From CBDDBX01 sp965225955 (lineage in GTDB: Bacteria > Acidobacteriota > Aminicenantia > UBA2199): DNA of 64,000 nt. The position numbers and the translations under genes are program-made. Location of the stretch: assembly GCA_965225955.1 (NCBI GenBank), contig CBDDBX010000012.1, positions 1 through 64,000 on the forward strand, read 5' to 3'. A model generated the notes under the pieces. That model ran no database searches. It was not told the origin of the DNA and was given only the letters and a program-made list of their open reading frames with translations. Below are positions 26,463 to 35,065 of the stretch, piece by piece. How positions within the stretch are numbered: the first letter of the stretch is position 1; each line of letters begins with the position of its first letter.

Positions 26463-27920
26463 TTACAACCTTTCAGTATTACCGTCTGAGTCAGTCCAGC
26501 CTTTATTACCTTTTGAATCAGTCCAGTAAACTTTGAGCAAATATTCATACTCTTTACTAATAGCAATACCTTTACTGTCACTGTAACTACTTACAGCTGA
26601 AGCAACTGTATCAAGAAGAGCATAGGACGCTGCGCCCTTTTCTCTTCTGAAAACTTCAATCTTATCGATTGTTTCATTACTATTGTTATTGAGAGTCCAT
26701 GTGAGATTATATTTCGCTTTTTCAAACAGAAGAGTTTTAATCACTTTCTTTTCAGCTTTATTCAGAGTCAGCTTAACATCTACAGCCGGCTCAACTTTAA
26801 TATCGCCTTCTACCGTAAAGTGTACTGAAGACTCAGCTCTGGTAAATGCTGTGACAAAAACTGAACCATCAGGTGACACTGTTGAGCCCTGGCATTTACA
26901 TCTGCCAGTATCAGGTATCATACCAAATCCTGACCATCCGTTACCACGGTTAACATTGTAAAGTACACCGGTTCCTGCCTGACTGGCCCCATCCTGTGCA
27001 GCAACATAAAGCACTCCATTGGCTGCTGAAACATCCAGAAAATGTGTAACACCAAAACCTTTAAGCTTCTGCCCTTTGTTAAAAGATTCCCCATTATCAC
27101 CGGAATCAAAATACCAGATTTCCCTCTGAATAATAGGGTCTCCATTTGACTGAGTACCAACCACAGCTTCATGGTTGTATACAATGTGAATTTTTCCCTT
27201 ATCGTCCTTAAATATTGATGGCCTTGCTGAATCGTGACTTGTTTTTGCAACTTTTTTCAACCAGTTGCCATCAGCTTTATTCTCTTTTTTTCCATACCAG
27301 ATAGAGTATTCTGCACCATGCTTGCCCTGCCATACTATATGAACAAACTGATCATCTGCAGTAACCCAGGCGTGTTTATTTGAAAATGAATCGTGCACAA
27401 GCTTATCTCCGTACTTACTAACCATAAAAGCACGTACAAGGTTGTCACCTTCCTCTTCAGATCCCACGACAAAGACATTTCCTTTACTGTCCACAGTTAA
27501 TCTGAGATCTTCAACTGCATGAGCATTAACTGTTTTAAGAACAATTTCATTGCTCCAGTCTGAACCATCATAAGTACGGTATTTTACATAGTGAGTGCTT
27601 CTTGCGCCACTATTAAACTCGCACCATGCGATATGCACCTTCTCGTTTGCATCTACAAATACAAAAGGTTCATAAGCTGTGTTTGCTGAATTTGCTGAAA
27701 CCTCACCCACAAGAGTGAGCTCCTTACCGTCATAGGTATTCAGCCATACACTACGCCCCCCTTTGTGTACCATATAGAGCATACCTGAAGGGCCAAATTT
27801 CACTACAGGTTTATGATACCCGTTTTTGCCGGAATCAACGTCTATAAGCTTCCAGCCAAATAGTGAAATACCTGTAAAAAAAAGTAGAGAAAAAAACACT
27901 AAGAAAATTCTTGTTTTCAT
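26463..27920 (-). CDS. Secreted beta-propeller protein without PKD (paralogue 4)
   Basis: 485 residues from ATG 27920 (MKTRIFLVFF), which follows GGGAGG; a longer frame to 27944 lacks a ribosome site. A signal peptide ends near GISLFG. The propeller shares blade motifs with the PKD group (PVVKFGPSGMLYMVHKG, VHIAWCEF, AVEDLRLTVDSKGNVFV, VHIVWQGKHGAEYSIWYGKK) but runs straight into an Fn3-like C-terminal domain (YLLKVYWTDSKGNKGWTDS). First gene of a propeller-barrel pair. Predicted surface or secreted; ligand unknown. Confidence 0.7.
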   Translation of the reverse strand: MKTRIFLVFFSLLFFTGISLFGWKLIDVDSGKNGYHKPVVKFGPSGMLYMVHKGGRSVWLNTYDGKELTLVGEVSANSANTAYEPFVFVDANEKVHIAWCEFNSGARSTHYVKYRTYDGSDWSNEIVLKTVNAHAVEDLRLTVDSKGNVFVVGSEEEGDNLVRAFMVSKYGDKLVHDSFSNKHAWVTADDQFVHIVWQGKHGAEYSIWYGKKENKADGNWLKKVAKTSHDSARPSIFKDDKGKIHIVYNHEAVVGTQSNGDPIIQREIWYFDSGDNGESFNKGQKLKGFGVTHFLDVSAANGVLYVAAQDGASQAGTGVLYNVNRGNGWSGFGMIPDTGRCKCQGSTVSPDGSVFVTAFTRAESSVHFTVEGDIKVEPAVDVKLTLNKAEKKVIKTLLFEKAKYNLTWTLNNNSNETIDKIEVFRREKGAASYALLDTVASAVSSYSDSKGIAISKEYEYLLKVYWTDSKGNKGWTDSDGNTERL

Positions 27921-28098
27921 TACGAACTTACCTCCCTTGTTCATTAAAACCAGATTGCAGTATAACCCCTTTGTTATATACTACAATCAACTTACCATGC
28001 AGAAGGATAACATAATGGAAAATTTAACTGAATACTTTTTTCCACAACATTCAGTTTTTTGATATAAAAGCCCTGAGCTCTGATTTTTCAGGGTAGAA

Positions 28099-28121
28099 AA
28101 GGGTGATGAAAAATCACCCTT
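28099..28121 (-). terminator. Hairpin terminator after barrel paralogue 2
   Basis: AAGGGTGAT and ATCACCCTT, 9-bp perfect stem with five-base loop, followed on the minus strand by TTCTACC; 18 bases after the stop. Confidence 0.65.
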
Positions 28122-28138
28122 AATATTATTGATATGTT

Positions 28139-28744
28139 CTAAAATCCGTAAGCAACGCCAAGCAGAAGTTCTCCACCGGTTAATTCCAGCTTGTTATCCC
28201 ACTCTTCCTTTGTTTTTGAAACGAAGTTATAACGGAAAACTCCCTGAACCCAGATACTGTCATATACATTATATCTGCATCCAACATGCACATTAAAACC
28301 AAGAAGAAACTCTTTAACTTCTTTGATGTCTGGTGAATCAACAGTATCTTTAATACTATAACCGGTTAAGCCACCACCTCCAAAGACACTCATAGCTCCT
28401 CTTCTGAAAAAATGGTATCTTCCGTTAAGAGAGACCATCGGATGAAATTTAAATTTTGTTTTTGTATTATCAAACTCTTTAAGAGTTGTACTCTTTGATG
28501 CAAAAGAGAGTGTTGCCCAGGCCTCAACATCTTCAGTAAGCATGTAACCGAAATCAAGACCAAATGATGGAACAGAACCTCCATAGATATCTTTAAAATT
28601 ACCGCCGGAAATACTGTTTATGGAGAAGGTAGCTCCAATTTTGATTCTCTTTTCACCCTGCTCTGCCATCTCACCTGATGCCATAAGAGCTGATCCTGCA
28701 AACATCAGCATCAAAGCTGCCACTACAATTGTCACTTTTTTCAT
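28139..28744 (-). CDS. Small outer-membrane beta-barrel protein (barrel paralogue 2)
   Basis: 201 residues: signal peptide ending at about ALMASG, then a barrel nearly parallel to 25834-26439 (KIGATFSINSISGGNFKDIYG, YHFFRRGAMSVFGGGGLTGY, GVFRYNFVSKTKEEWDNKL) and the terminal GVAYGF. GAGGAG precedes the ATG. Unlike the other barrels it is monocistronic, with a palindromic AATACCA/TGGTATT site about 120 bases upstream and a terminator behind it. Predicted 8-strand barrel in the outer membrane; whether it is a pore, anchor or receptor is not visible. Confidence 0.75.
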   Translation of the reverse strand: MKKVTIVVAALMLMFAGSALMASGEMAEQGEKRIKIGATFSINSISGGNFKDIYGGSVPSFGLDFGYMLTEDVEAWATLSFASKSTTLKEFDNTKTKFKFHPMVSLNGRYHFFRRGAMSVFGGGGLTGYSIKDTVDSPDIKEVKEFLLGFNVHVGCRYNVYDSIWVQGVFRYNFVSKTKEEWDNKLELTGGELLLGVAYGF

Positions 28745-28861
28745 TTCTTAAACTCCTCGCTCGCCATTAAAACATTTCCCTCTGGTATTGTAAGTTGCTC
28801 CAAATCAGTTACTGAATTAACTGAGCCACTTAAACAAACATATAGGGAATTAATATGCAAA

Positions 28862-28880
28862 AATACCACAATATGGTATT
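28862..28880. promoter_or_regulatory. Palindromic operator-like site upstream of barrel paralogue 2
   Basis: AATACCA-CAATA-TGGTATT, perfect 7-bp arms around five bases, in AT-rich DNA upstream of 28744. Spacing and symmetry suit a dimeric repressor, but no cognate regulator is known. Confidence 0.4.
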
Positions 28881-28925
28881 AAAAAAAACTATCTGGAATT
28901 TATTATTGATTAATCTGAAAGGAAA

Positions 28926-28950
28926 ATGACCGGATTTTACATCCGGTCAT
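28926..28950 (-). terminator. Hairpin terminator after the adaptor-barrel gene
   Basis: ATGACCGGAT-TTTAC-ATCCGGTCAT, perfect 10-bp stem, 26 bases beyond the stop at 28977; short TTTT on the minus strand. Confidence 0.75.
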
Positions 28951-28976
28951 ATATTTAAAATTTTCTTTGACTTATC

Positions 28977-30851
28977 TTAGAAGCCGAAACCTACGCCGAT
29001 GAGAACTTCACCGCCGTTAAGATCCAGTTTATAATCCCAGCTATCTTTTGTTTTTGAAACAAAGTTGTAGCGGAAAAGGCCCTGCAGATAGATATTCTTA
29101 CCCACTTTATACTGAGCACCTGCCAGCAGGTTACCGCCGATAATTGTTTCTGAAACTTCAGGAACATCAGCAGAATCTACTTTGTCTTTAACCATATAGA
29201 TAGAAAGACCACCACCAGCAAAAGCGCTGAAGTTATTTTTTCTGAAGAAGTGATAACGGCCATCGATTGCAATTACAGGCTTAAAGCTGAATTTAGTTTC
29301 CGCATTGTTCATTTCTGTAAGGTTTTTACTTTTTGAACCAAACCCAACACTTGCCCATGCTTCGATTCTGTCTGTTATCATATAACCAAAGTCTGCTCCA
29401 AAAGTAACCTGACCTGAACCATAGATATCTTTAAAATTATCTGCAGTCATACTCAGGAAAGAGAAGTTAACACCAGCTTTCATTTTATGCCATGAAGAGT
29501 CAACTGGTTTCGAAGCTTTTTTAACTTTTACCGGTTTCTTTGCAGAAACAGCTTTTTTCTTCTCAACTTTCTTTACTTTAACTTTTCTACCGGATTTTTT
29601 AACTTTCACAAGTTCACCTGTAGATGGATCAACTTCCACTATACGAACCTTTTTACCATCCATGAGACATGGAATACCTTTAAAGATAATTTCATCTCCC
29701 GCATTAACGCCGTCAACTGCAGTCAGTCCATTATCTGAAGCGATTTCAGTAACATATACTTTCTTAGCTCTTTTTCTCTTTACAGGTTCAACAATATAGA
29801 TAAAGCTACCTTCATCATCTTTACTTACCAGAGCTGAATCAATTACAGAAATACTCTCATAAGCTCTTTTGAAAACTCTGAAGTTTACTGTTTTACCAGC
29901 TTCAAGCTTCCCGGCACTATTATCAACAACGATAAAGCCGTTTTCAACTACGCCTTTAACCATTTTGCCATTGATTTTAATACCAGCAGCAGTTCCGTTT
30001 CTCATTTCTGATTTTGCGGAACCAGCATCAACTTTCAGTTTTGCTTTATTAACTACTACTGCAATAACAGCACCAGCTTCACATGCAGCGCCAGCTTCTG
30101 CTTTTACAGCTTCCACAACACCATCAATTTCAGCTCTTACACTGTTATCATCAATTTTCTTCTTAGTATCAGCAATTGTTGATTCTGCAATTCTGATCTT
30201 CTTCTCAGCAGTAGCTTCAGCTCTTTTGCTTCTTACTTTCCAGCCTCTGCGGATTCTCAGTTTTCTGTTCCATCTTGCAGCTTCTGATTCTGCTTTTTTT
30301 AGTTCTGCAGCCAGAGCTTCTGAATTAAATCTTACAATAACATCGCCTTTCTTAACAGCTGTACCAACTGCTGCTTCAACAACCTTAACTGTACCAGCTG
30401 CTGCAGCTTTCACCTCAACCTGATTGGCGGGTTTAAGAAGGCCATTACCGTAATGGTAAACATTAAGAGTTTCAGGAACAAGTTCTCTTACCTGAACAGT
30501 AACTTTACCAGGGCACTTTGCCGGTGCTTTTTCAGCAACCAGAGCAACGTGTCTGAAAAGTACTGTAATCTTAACTTCAGTAGCAGAGAGTACTGTTATA
30601 TTGCTATCTGCGATCTTATATTTACCGATTGTATCAATAATATCTTTCTGACGGTTTTTTTGTGTAATGATTTCAACAGCTTTCATCCCACTGTCATTTA
30701 TTACACTTACCTTTTTATACTGAAGAAACTCTTTATTATTCTTCAGATATTTAACGAGCTTATCGTAGCCGTCTTTTGTTTCTACATTCTGAGCTGCCAG
30801 AAATGTTACAGCCATCAGAAGAGCTATTAAAATTCCAGTAATCTTTTTCAT
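28977..30851 (-). CDS. Periplasmic adaptor (HlyD/RND-type) fused to an outer-membrane beta-barrel
   Basis: 624 residues from ATG 30851 after AGGAGA. Signal peptide 1-21; an unrecognised domain (about 25-130) rich in beta strands; a membrane-fusion-protein module with lipoyl half-motifs (about 145-180, AAGTVKVVEAAVGTAVKKGD; and 233-270, RAEIDGVVEAV) around a helical hairpin (180-232); the adaptor barrel and membrane-proximal domain (about 270-408, GSFIYIVEP, GDEIIFKG); a Lys-rich linker (about 415-450); and a C-terminal barrel (455-624) matching the free 201-residue barrels, ending GVGFGF. Adaptors normally join inner-membrane pumps to TolC as separate chains, so a covalent tie to an outer-membrane barrel is unusual. 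It follows the propeller gene by 26 bases. No RND or ABC pump partner is adjacent. Confidence 0.75.
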   Translation of the reverse strand: MKKITGILIALLMAVTFLAAQNVETKDGYDKLVKYLKNNKEFLQYKKVSVINDSGMKAVEIITQKNRQKDIIDTIGKYKIADSNITVLSATEVKITVLFRHVALVAEKAPAKCPGKVTVQVRELVPETLNVYHYGNGLLKPANQVEVKAAAAGTVKVVEAAVGTAVKKGDVIVRFNSEALAAELKKAESEAARWNRKLRIRRGWKVRSKRAEATAEKKIRIAESTIADTKKKIDDNSVRAEIDGVVEAVKAEAGAACEAGAVIAVVVNKAKLKVDAGSAKSEMRNGTAAGIKINGKMVKGVVENGFIVVDNSAGKLEAGKTVNFRVFKRAYESISVIDSALVSKDDEGSFIYIVEPVKRKRAKKVYVTEIASDNGLTAVDGVNAGDEIIFKGIPCLMDGKKVRIVEVDPSTGELVKVKKSGRKVKVKKVEKKKAVSAKKPVKVKKASKPVDSSWHKMKAGVNFSFLSMTADNFKDIYGSGQVTFGADFGYMITDRIEAWASVGFGSKSKNLTEMNNAETKFSFKPVIAIDGRYHFFRKNNFSAFAGGGLSIYMVKDKVDSADVPEVSETIIGGNLLAGAQYKVGKNIYLQGLFRYNFVSKTKDSWDYKLDLNGGEVLIGVGFGF

Positions 30852-30877
30852 ATTCTGTTTTCTCCTGCCCTGCAAGC

Positions 30878-32332
30878 TTATAGCTTACCTGACTCACCTT
30901 TGGAATCTGTCCAGCCTTTATTACCATCTTTATCTGTCCAGTAAACTATAATTTTGTACTCATAGTTTTTATTCATATCAACACTGTTATTATCTGAATA
31001 TTCAGCAACAGTTGAAGCAACAGTATCAATCAGAATATATGCGCTGTCTTCCTGACCCTGCTCTTTTCTTTTGATTTCTATTTTATCAAGGGTTTCATTA
31101 CTGTTGTTGTTAAGAGTCCAGCCAAGTTTGTAGTATGATTTTTTAAACAGAAGAGTTCTGATTGTCTTCTTTTCTGCTTTATCAAGAGTAAGAGTAATAT
31201 CTACCGGAGGAACTACATTAATTGTTCCTTCAACCGCAAGATGTACTGAACTTTCATATTTTGTAAAACCTGTTGCATAAACAGAGCCATCAGGAGATAC
31301 AGCAGAACCCTGAAGTTTACAACCACCTGTACCAGGAATCATTGCCATTTCACTCCAGCCATTGCCTTTGTTAACAGAATAGAGAACACCTGAACCACCT
31401 GCACTTGCACCATCCTGAGCTGCAAGATAGGTAACACCATTTGCAGAAGAGATATCAAGGCTGTGAGTAATACCAAAGCTTTTTACTTTGGAGCCTTTGT
31501 TGAAGGTTTCACCATTGTCTGTTGAGTTGAAGTACCAGATTTCTCTCTGGATTATATTTGGTGCAACATATGCTTCATGATTATATGTAATATGAAGTGT
31601 TCCATCAGCTGTACGCTGAATAGAAGGTCTTGCTGAATCGTGACTTGTTTTAGCCTCTTTTTTCAGCCATGCGCCATTAGCTTTGTTCTCTTTTTTACCG
31701 TACCAGATAGAGTATTCGCCACCATGTTTACCCTGCCATACAACGTGTACAAAGTTATCATCAACATCAACCCATGCATGTTTTTTATCAAAAGTATCGT
31801 GAGTTACTGTATCGCCATATTTACAAAGAAGGAATGCTCTGAAAAGTGAGCCACCACTCTCTTCTGAACCAACAATAAATACATTACCGCTATTATCAAC
31901 AGCCATTCTGAGATCTTCAATAGCGTGAATAGCAAAAGTTTTTACTGTAACTTCATTAGTCCAGTTCTTACCATCAAATTTACGATATTTTACGTGATGA
32001 TGATGACGATCAGCCTGTGAATACTCACACCATGCTACATGAACATTTTCATTGGCATCTACTGCAACAAAAGGTTCATAAGCAGTATTACCAGCTGTAG
32101 ATGAAACCTGTCCGATTAGCTTCAGGTCTTTACCGTCATATGACTGTAAATATACGCTGCTTTCTCCCTTATAAACAATATAGAGCATACCTGAAGGTCC
32201 AAACTTTACAACAGGTTTATGATATCCACTACCTGAACCAATATTAATAACATCCCAACCAAACAGTGAACTGTTACACAGAAGTAGTGCTGCAATTAAA
32301 GTAAAAATTAGATAAAAGTGCTTTCTACTCAT
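30878..32332 (-). CDS. Secreted beta-propeller protein without PKD (paralogue 5)
   Basis: 484 residues, closest to the propeller at 26463-27920. Signal peptide about 1-25 (MSRKHFYLIFTLIAALLLC start), blades with PVVKFGPSGMLYIVYKG, VHVAWCEYSQ, AIEDLRMAVDNSGNVFIV and VHVVWQGKHGGEYSIWYGKK, and an Fn3-like end (IVYWTDKDGNKGWTDSKG). It is the first gene of a pair with the adaptor-barrel fusion, repeating the propeller-barrel order of 26463/25834. A TATACT -10 box (32375-32380) with a weak -35 lies upstream. Confidence 0.7.
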   Translation of the reverse strand: MSRKHFYLIFTLIAALLLCNSSLFGWDVINIGSGSGYHKPVVKFGPSGMLYIVYKGESSVYLQSYDGKDLKLIGQVSSTAGNTAYEPFVAVDANENVHVAWCEYSQADRHHHHVKYRKFDGKNWTNEVTVKTFAIHAIEDLRMAVDNSGNVFIVGSEESGGSLFRAFLLCKYGDTVTHDTFDKKHAWVDVDDNFVHVVWQGKHGGEYSIWYGKKENKANGAWLKKEAKTSHDSARPSIQRTADGTLHITYNHEAYVAPNIIQREIWYFNSTDNGETFNKGSKVKSFGITHSLDISSANGVTYLAAQDGASAGGSGVLYSVNKGNGWSEMAMIPGTGGCKLQGSAVSPDGSVYATGFTKYESSVHLAVEGTINVVPPVDITLTLDKAEKKTIRTLLFKKSYYKLGWTLNNNSNETLDKIEIKRKEQGQEDSAYILIDTVASTVAEYSDNNSVDMNKNYEYKIIVYWTDKDGNKGWTDSKGESGKL

Positions 32333-32686
32333 TATTTTTAAAATCCTCCATTATTCTGAATAGTACTTCCGGAGAGTATACCACAGGCTTTTTTTTTTTT
32401 CAGCATAAAAAAAACCCTTATATCCCATATAAAATTCAAATTACTGCACTATTTTTCACAAGCTTCTTCAGATAGTTAAAAAAGCTGTTTGACCAACTCC
32501 TTATACTATAAATAAGTTAATATATTGTATAGTATTTCAGCGGAGCTTCTGATCATTACTTTCTATCCGACAAAACTAAACCATTTATATTACCTTTTCG
32601 TAAGTAATTGAGAGCAGGTACAGTTACTAACAGCGGAACATGCTGTACCTGACACTCTATTCCCCCAAATATCAGAGAGGTAAACA
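32333..32686. other. Divergent intergenic region with a long inverted repeat in the leader of the PQQ-propeller gene
   Basis: Contains leaders of both divergent genes, a run of 12 T (32389-32400), and CAGGTACAG (32615-32623)/CTGTACCTG (32643-32651), a perfect 9-bp inverted repeat 36 bases before the ATG at 32687. This could be an operator or a leader hairpin. No gene is seen. Confidence 0.45.
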
Positions 32687-33922
32687 ATGATTTTGAGCAG
32701 AAGGTATCTTAAAGCAGCTATAATTCTTTTCCTATTTACAACAATAGTTACAGCAGAGGACTGGCCAAACTGGCGTGGCCCTGATCATAATGGCATTTCC
32801 AGAGAAAAGAACTGGAACCCGGAAAAACTTCGTACTCCCGATATTCTGTGGACAGCAGAGGTTGGTGCCGGATACTCAAATATGGTTGTAAAGGGAGATC
32901 ACCTGTACACCATGGGTTGCGAAATTCTGAAGGACTCAAAAATAGTAAAAGGCAAGAGAGCCTCTGAAGATACTGTATATTGCATAAACAGCAGAACCGG
33001 CAAAACTGTATGGAAGTACAAATATAAATCTGTGGCAGATAAATTTACCGGCCCCAGATCAACTCCGGTTATTGATAAAAACAAACTCTATACTCTCAGT
33101 CAGAAAGGATCATTGATCTGCTTCAACAGATTTAACGGCAAAGTGCTCTGGCAGAAAGATATGGAAAAAGATCTGGGTATAAAAAACAGGAAATATTTCG
33201 GTTTTTCAGGTACTCCCTATATTTACAAAAACATGCTCCTCTTCTCTCTGACAAAAGGAGGAATTGCAGTTAACAAAAGCACAGGTGCTCTGATCTGGAA
33301 AAATGCAGAAGAAGAGAACGGTTTCTCCTCTCCACTGGTTATTAAACTGGAAGGCAAAACCTTTGTTGCTAATTTTTCCGGTACTGAATTCCACCTTACC
33401 AATCCAGCAACAGGTAAAATTGAAGCTGCCTTCCCCTGGCCCACAAAGTATAATGAAAACTGTGCCGATCCTGTTATGTGTGGTAATAAAATTTTCCTGT
33501 CTGCAGAGTATGGTATGGGTAGTGTAATGCTGGAGTACAAAAAGGGTAAACTGAAACAGGTATGGAAAAACATGAATATGAGTAATCTTTTCAGCACCTC
33601 TGTTTACATTGACGGCTATATCTATGGCATCGATGGTAAAGTCAGTAAAGCTGCACTAAAATGTATTGAAGCTTCTACAGGTAAAGAGATGTGGGCTGTT
33701 AAGCTGAAATTTGGTGCTCTTATTGCAGCAGATAACAAGATCATCTTTCTGAATGAACCGGGTAAAGTTTTTGTTTTCAAACCAAATCCTGCTAAATTTG
33801 AAACCATAGCTGAAGGAAAAGTTTTTAATAAGGGTAAATGCTGGACAGCCCCGGTACTTGCAAACGGTATTCTCTATGTAAAATCCAATGAAGGTAAACT
33901 CAAAGCAGTAGCCGTAAAATAG
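32687..33922 (+). CDS. Exported PQQ-like beta-propeller repeat protein
   Basis: 411 residues with a signal peptide (to about AEDW, residue 24), then DWPNWRGPDHNGISREK, the typical start of PQQ-like/outer membrane assembly-type propellers of Planctomycetes and other phyla. Repeated blades have the tryptophan-docking pattern (VYCINSRTGKTVWKYKY, LICFNRFNGKVLWQKD, KALKCIEASTGKEMWAVKL). This group is related to PQQ-dependent dehydrogenases and BamB but usually lacks cofactor residues, so binding to protein or ligand is more likely than catalysis. GAGAGG precedes the ATG; monocistronic. Confidence 0.8.
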   Translation: MILSRRYLKAAIILFLFTTIVTAEDWPNWRGPDHNGISREKNWNPEKLRTPDILWTAEVGAGYSNMVVKGDHLYTMGCEILKDSKIVKGKRASEDTVYCINSRTGKTVWKYKYKSVADKFTGPRSTPVIDKNKLYTLSQKGSLICFNRFNGKVLWQKDMEKDLGIKNRKYFGFSGTPYIYKNMLLFSLTKGGIAVNKSTGALIWKNAEEENGFSSPLVIKLEGKTFVANFSGTEFHLTNPATGKIEAAFPWPTKYNENCADPVMCGNKIFLSAEYGMGSVMLEYKKGKLKQVWKNMNMSNLFSTSVYIDGYIYGIDGKVSKAALKCIEASTGKEMWAVKLKFGALIAADNKIIFLNEPGKVFVFKPNPAKFETIAEGKVFNKGKCWTAPVLANGILYVKSNEGKLKAVAVK

Positions 33923-34343
33923 AAATAATTCATATTGAAACCACGAATGGATACCAGTAAACATGAACTGGATCAGAGCCAGAATTTATCCGGGTGTATT
34001 GAAATATTTCTTTGGTAGCCATTCGTATTTATTCAAACAAAAACCCATTGGAAAATGATGCCGGAACCTTTGAAAAAAGTTTTGGCACCGTTTTTCAAAG
34101 GTTAAATTTGAGTTCATTAGTGAATATTAGTGGTTCCCTCGGATTGAATATTTTTTTATCGTTTTATTTGTAAGCAAAAGCCCCATAAAACAGGCATTTT
34201 AAAGATATTTACAATAATAGGTTAAAAAAACCTGTAGTAACTCTTAAGATATTCCCATTGCTTAATAGCCGGGATTATTATAAAATCCGTAAATGGGAAC
34301 AGAAAAAGAAGACTCCAGGAACTATACCGGAGGCCACAAAGAT
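33923..34343. repeat. Intergenic region with inverted CCACGAAT-type repeats and a 13-bp hairpin
   Basis: A diverged AACCACGAAT repeat at 33940 runs forward, and an inverted relative (GAACCACTAATATTCACTAA on the minus strand) lies at 34110-34136, so the pair frames about 195 bases. Between them AACCTTTGAAAAA (34065-34077) and TTTTTCAAAGGTT (34091-34103) form a perfect 13-bp stem. TATAAA at 34279-34284 may be the -10 box of the acyltransferase operon. No gene recognised. Confidence 0.5.
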
Positions 34344-35051
34344 ATGCTGGACTCCCGACAGGGAGCTATTGCAAAATACAAGTCTCTGGTACTTGGTGAA
34401 AAAACAGGTCTTTTAAAACTCATTAAATATGAACTTATTGTTTCGCTTCTGGGACCTCTTCCCGGAGCAGCAGGTTATCTTCTGAGGAAAATCTTTTTTC
34501 CAATGCTGATGAAGAAAACCGGTAGCGGTGTTGTTTTCGGACGCAACATGACCATAAGACATCCTGATAAAATCGAAATCGGAGATAATACTATCTTTGA
34601 TGATAACTCAGTTATAGACGCCAAAGGAGAATCCAACAGAGGAATAATCATAGGCAGCAATGTACTCATAGGAAGAGGAACAACCCTCAGTTGCAAAAAC
34701 GGTAACATAAGTATTGGAGATTACTCCAATCTTGGTCCGGGAAATACTATCCTGTCGGAAACAGAATTAAATATTGGCAAATATGTATATACAGCAGGCC
34801 ACCTGTACATGATTGCAGGTGGAAACCACAGTTTTGAAAGAAGGGATATCCCGATGTTTCATCAACCCTCCTACTCAAGAGGCGGAATAAGCCTTGGAGA
34901 TGATGTCTGGCTTGGAGCTAATGCAACTGTTCTTGATGGAGTGACTATTGAGAAAGGCTCAATTATAGGAGCAGCCTCAATGGTAAACAAAAATATCCCC
35001 GAATATTCAATTGCCGTAGGGGCACCGGCAAAAGTAATTAAGAAAAGGTAA
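34344..35051 (+). CDS. Left-handed beta-helix (hexapeptide) acyltransferase
   Basis: 235 residues from ATG 34344, which follows CCGGAGG; a frame from 34293 is also open but lacks a ribosome site. The N-terminal helical part (about 1-60) has a membrane-associating stretch; residues about 70-230 are hexapeptide repeats (IEIGDNTIFDDNSVI, IIIGSNVLIGRGTTLS, ISLGDDVWLGANATVLDG) and the closing IAVGAPAKVI. It resembles WbbJ/maltose O-acetyltransferase-type enzymes that acetylate sugars. First gene of a four-gene operon with an FAD enzyme, an SDR and a PHP-like protein. Confidence 0.82.
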   Translation: MLDSRQGAIAKYKSLVLGEKTGLLKLIKYELIVSLLGPLPGAAGYLLRKIFFPMLMKKTGSGVVFGRNMTIRHPDKIEIGDNTIFDDNSVIDAKGESNRGIIIGSNVLIGRGTTLSCKNGNISIGDYSNLGPGNTILSETELNIGKYVYTAGHLYMIAGGNHSFERRDIPMFHQPSYSRGGISLGDDVWLGANATVLDGVTIEKGSIIGAASMVNKNIPEYSIAVGAPAKVIKKR

Positions 35052-35065
35052 AAGAGAGGTTTAAA

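Noticed and set aside
20386..27920. Propeller proteins as sialidases
   Set aside because: No Asp-box set or catalytic Tyr/Glu/Arg triad typical of sialidases could be recognised; the blade pattern alone is not enough.
29869..30423. 184-codon plus-strand frame opposite the adaptor-barrel fusion
   Set aside because: Composition is Ala/Ser/Thr-rich from the opposite strand's codon pattern; no ribosome site and no protein-like motifs; overlapped by a clear gene.
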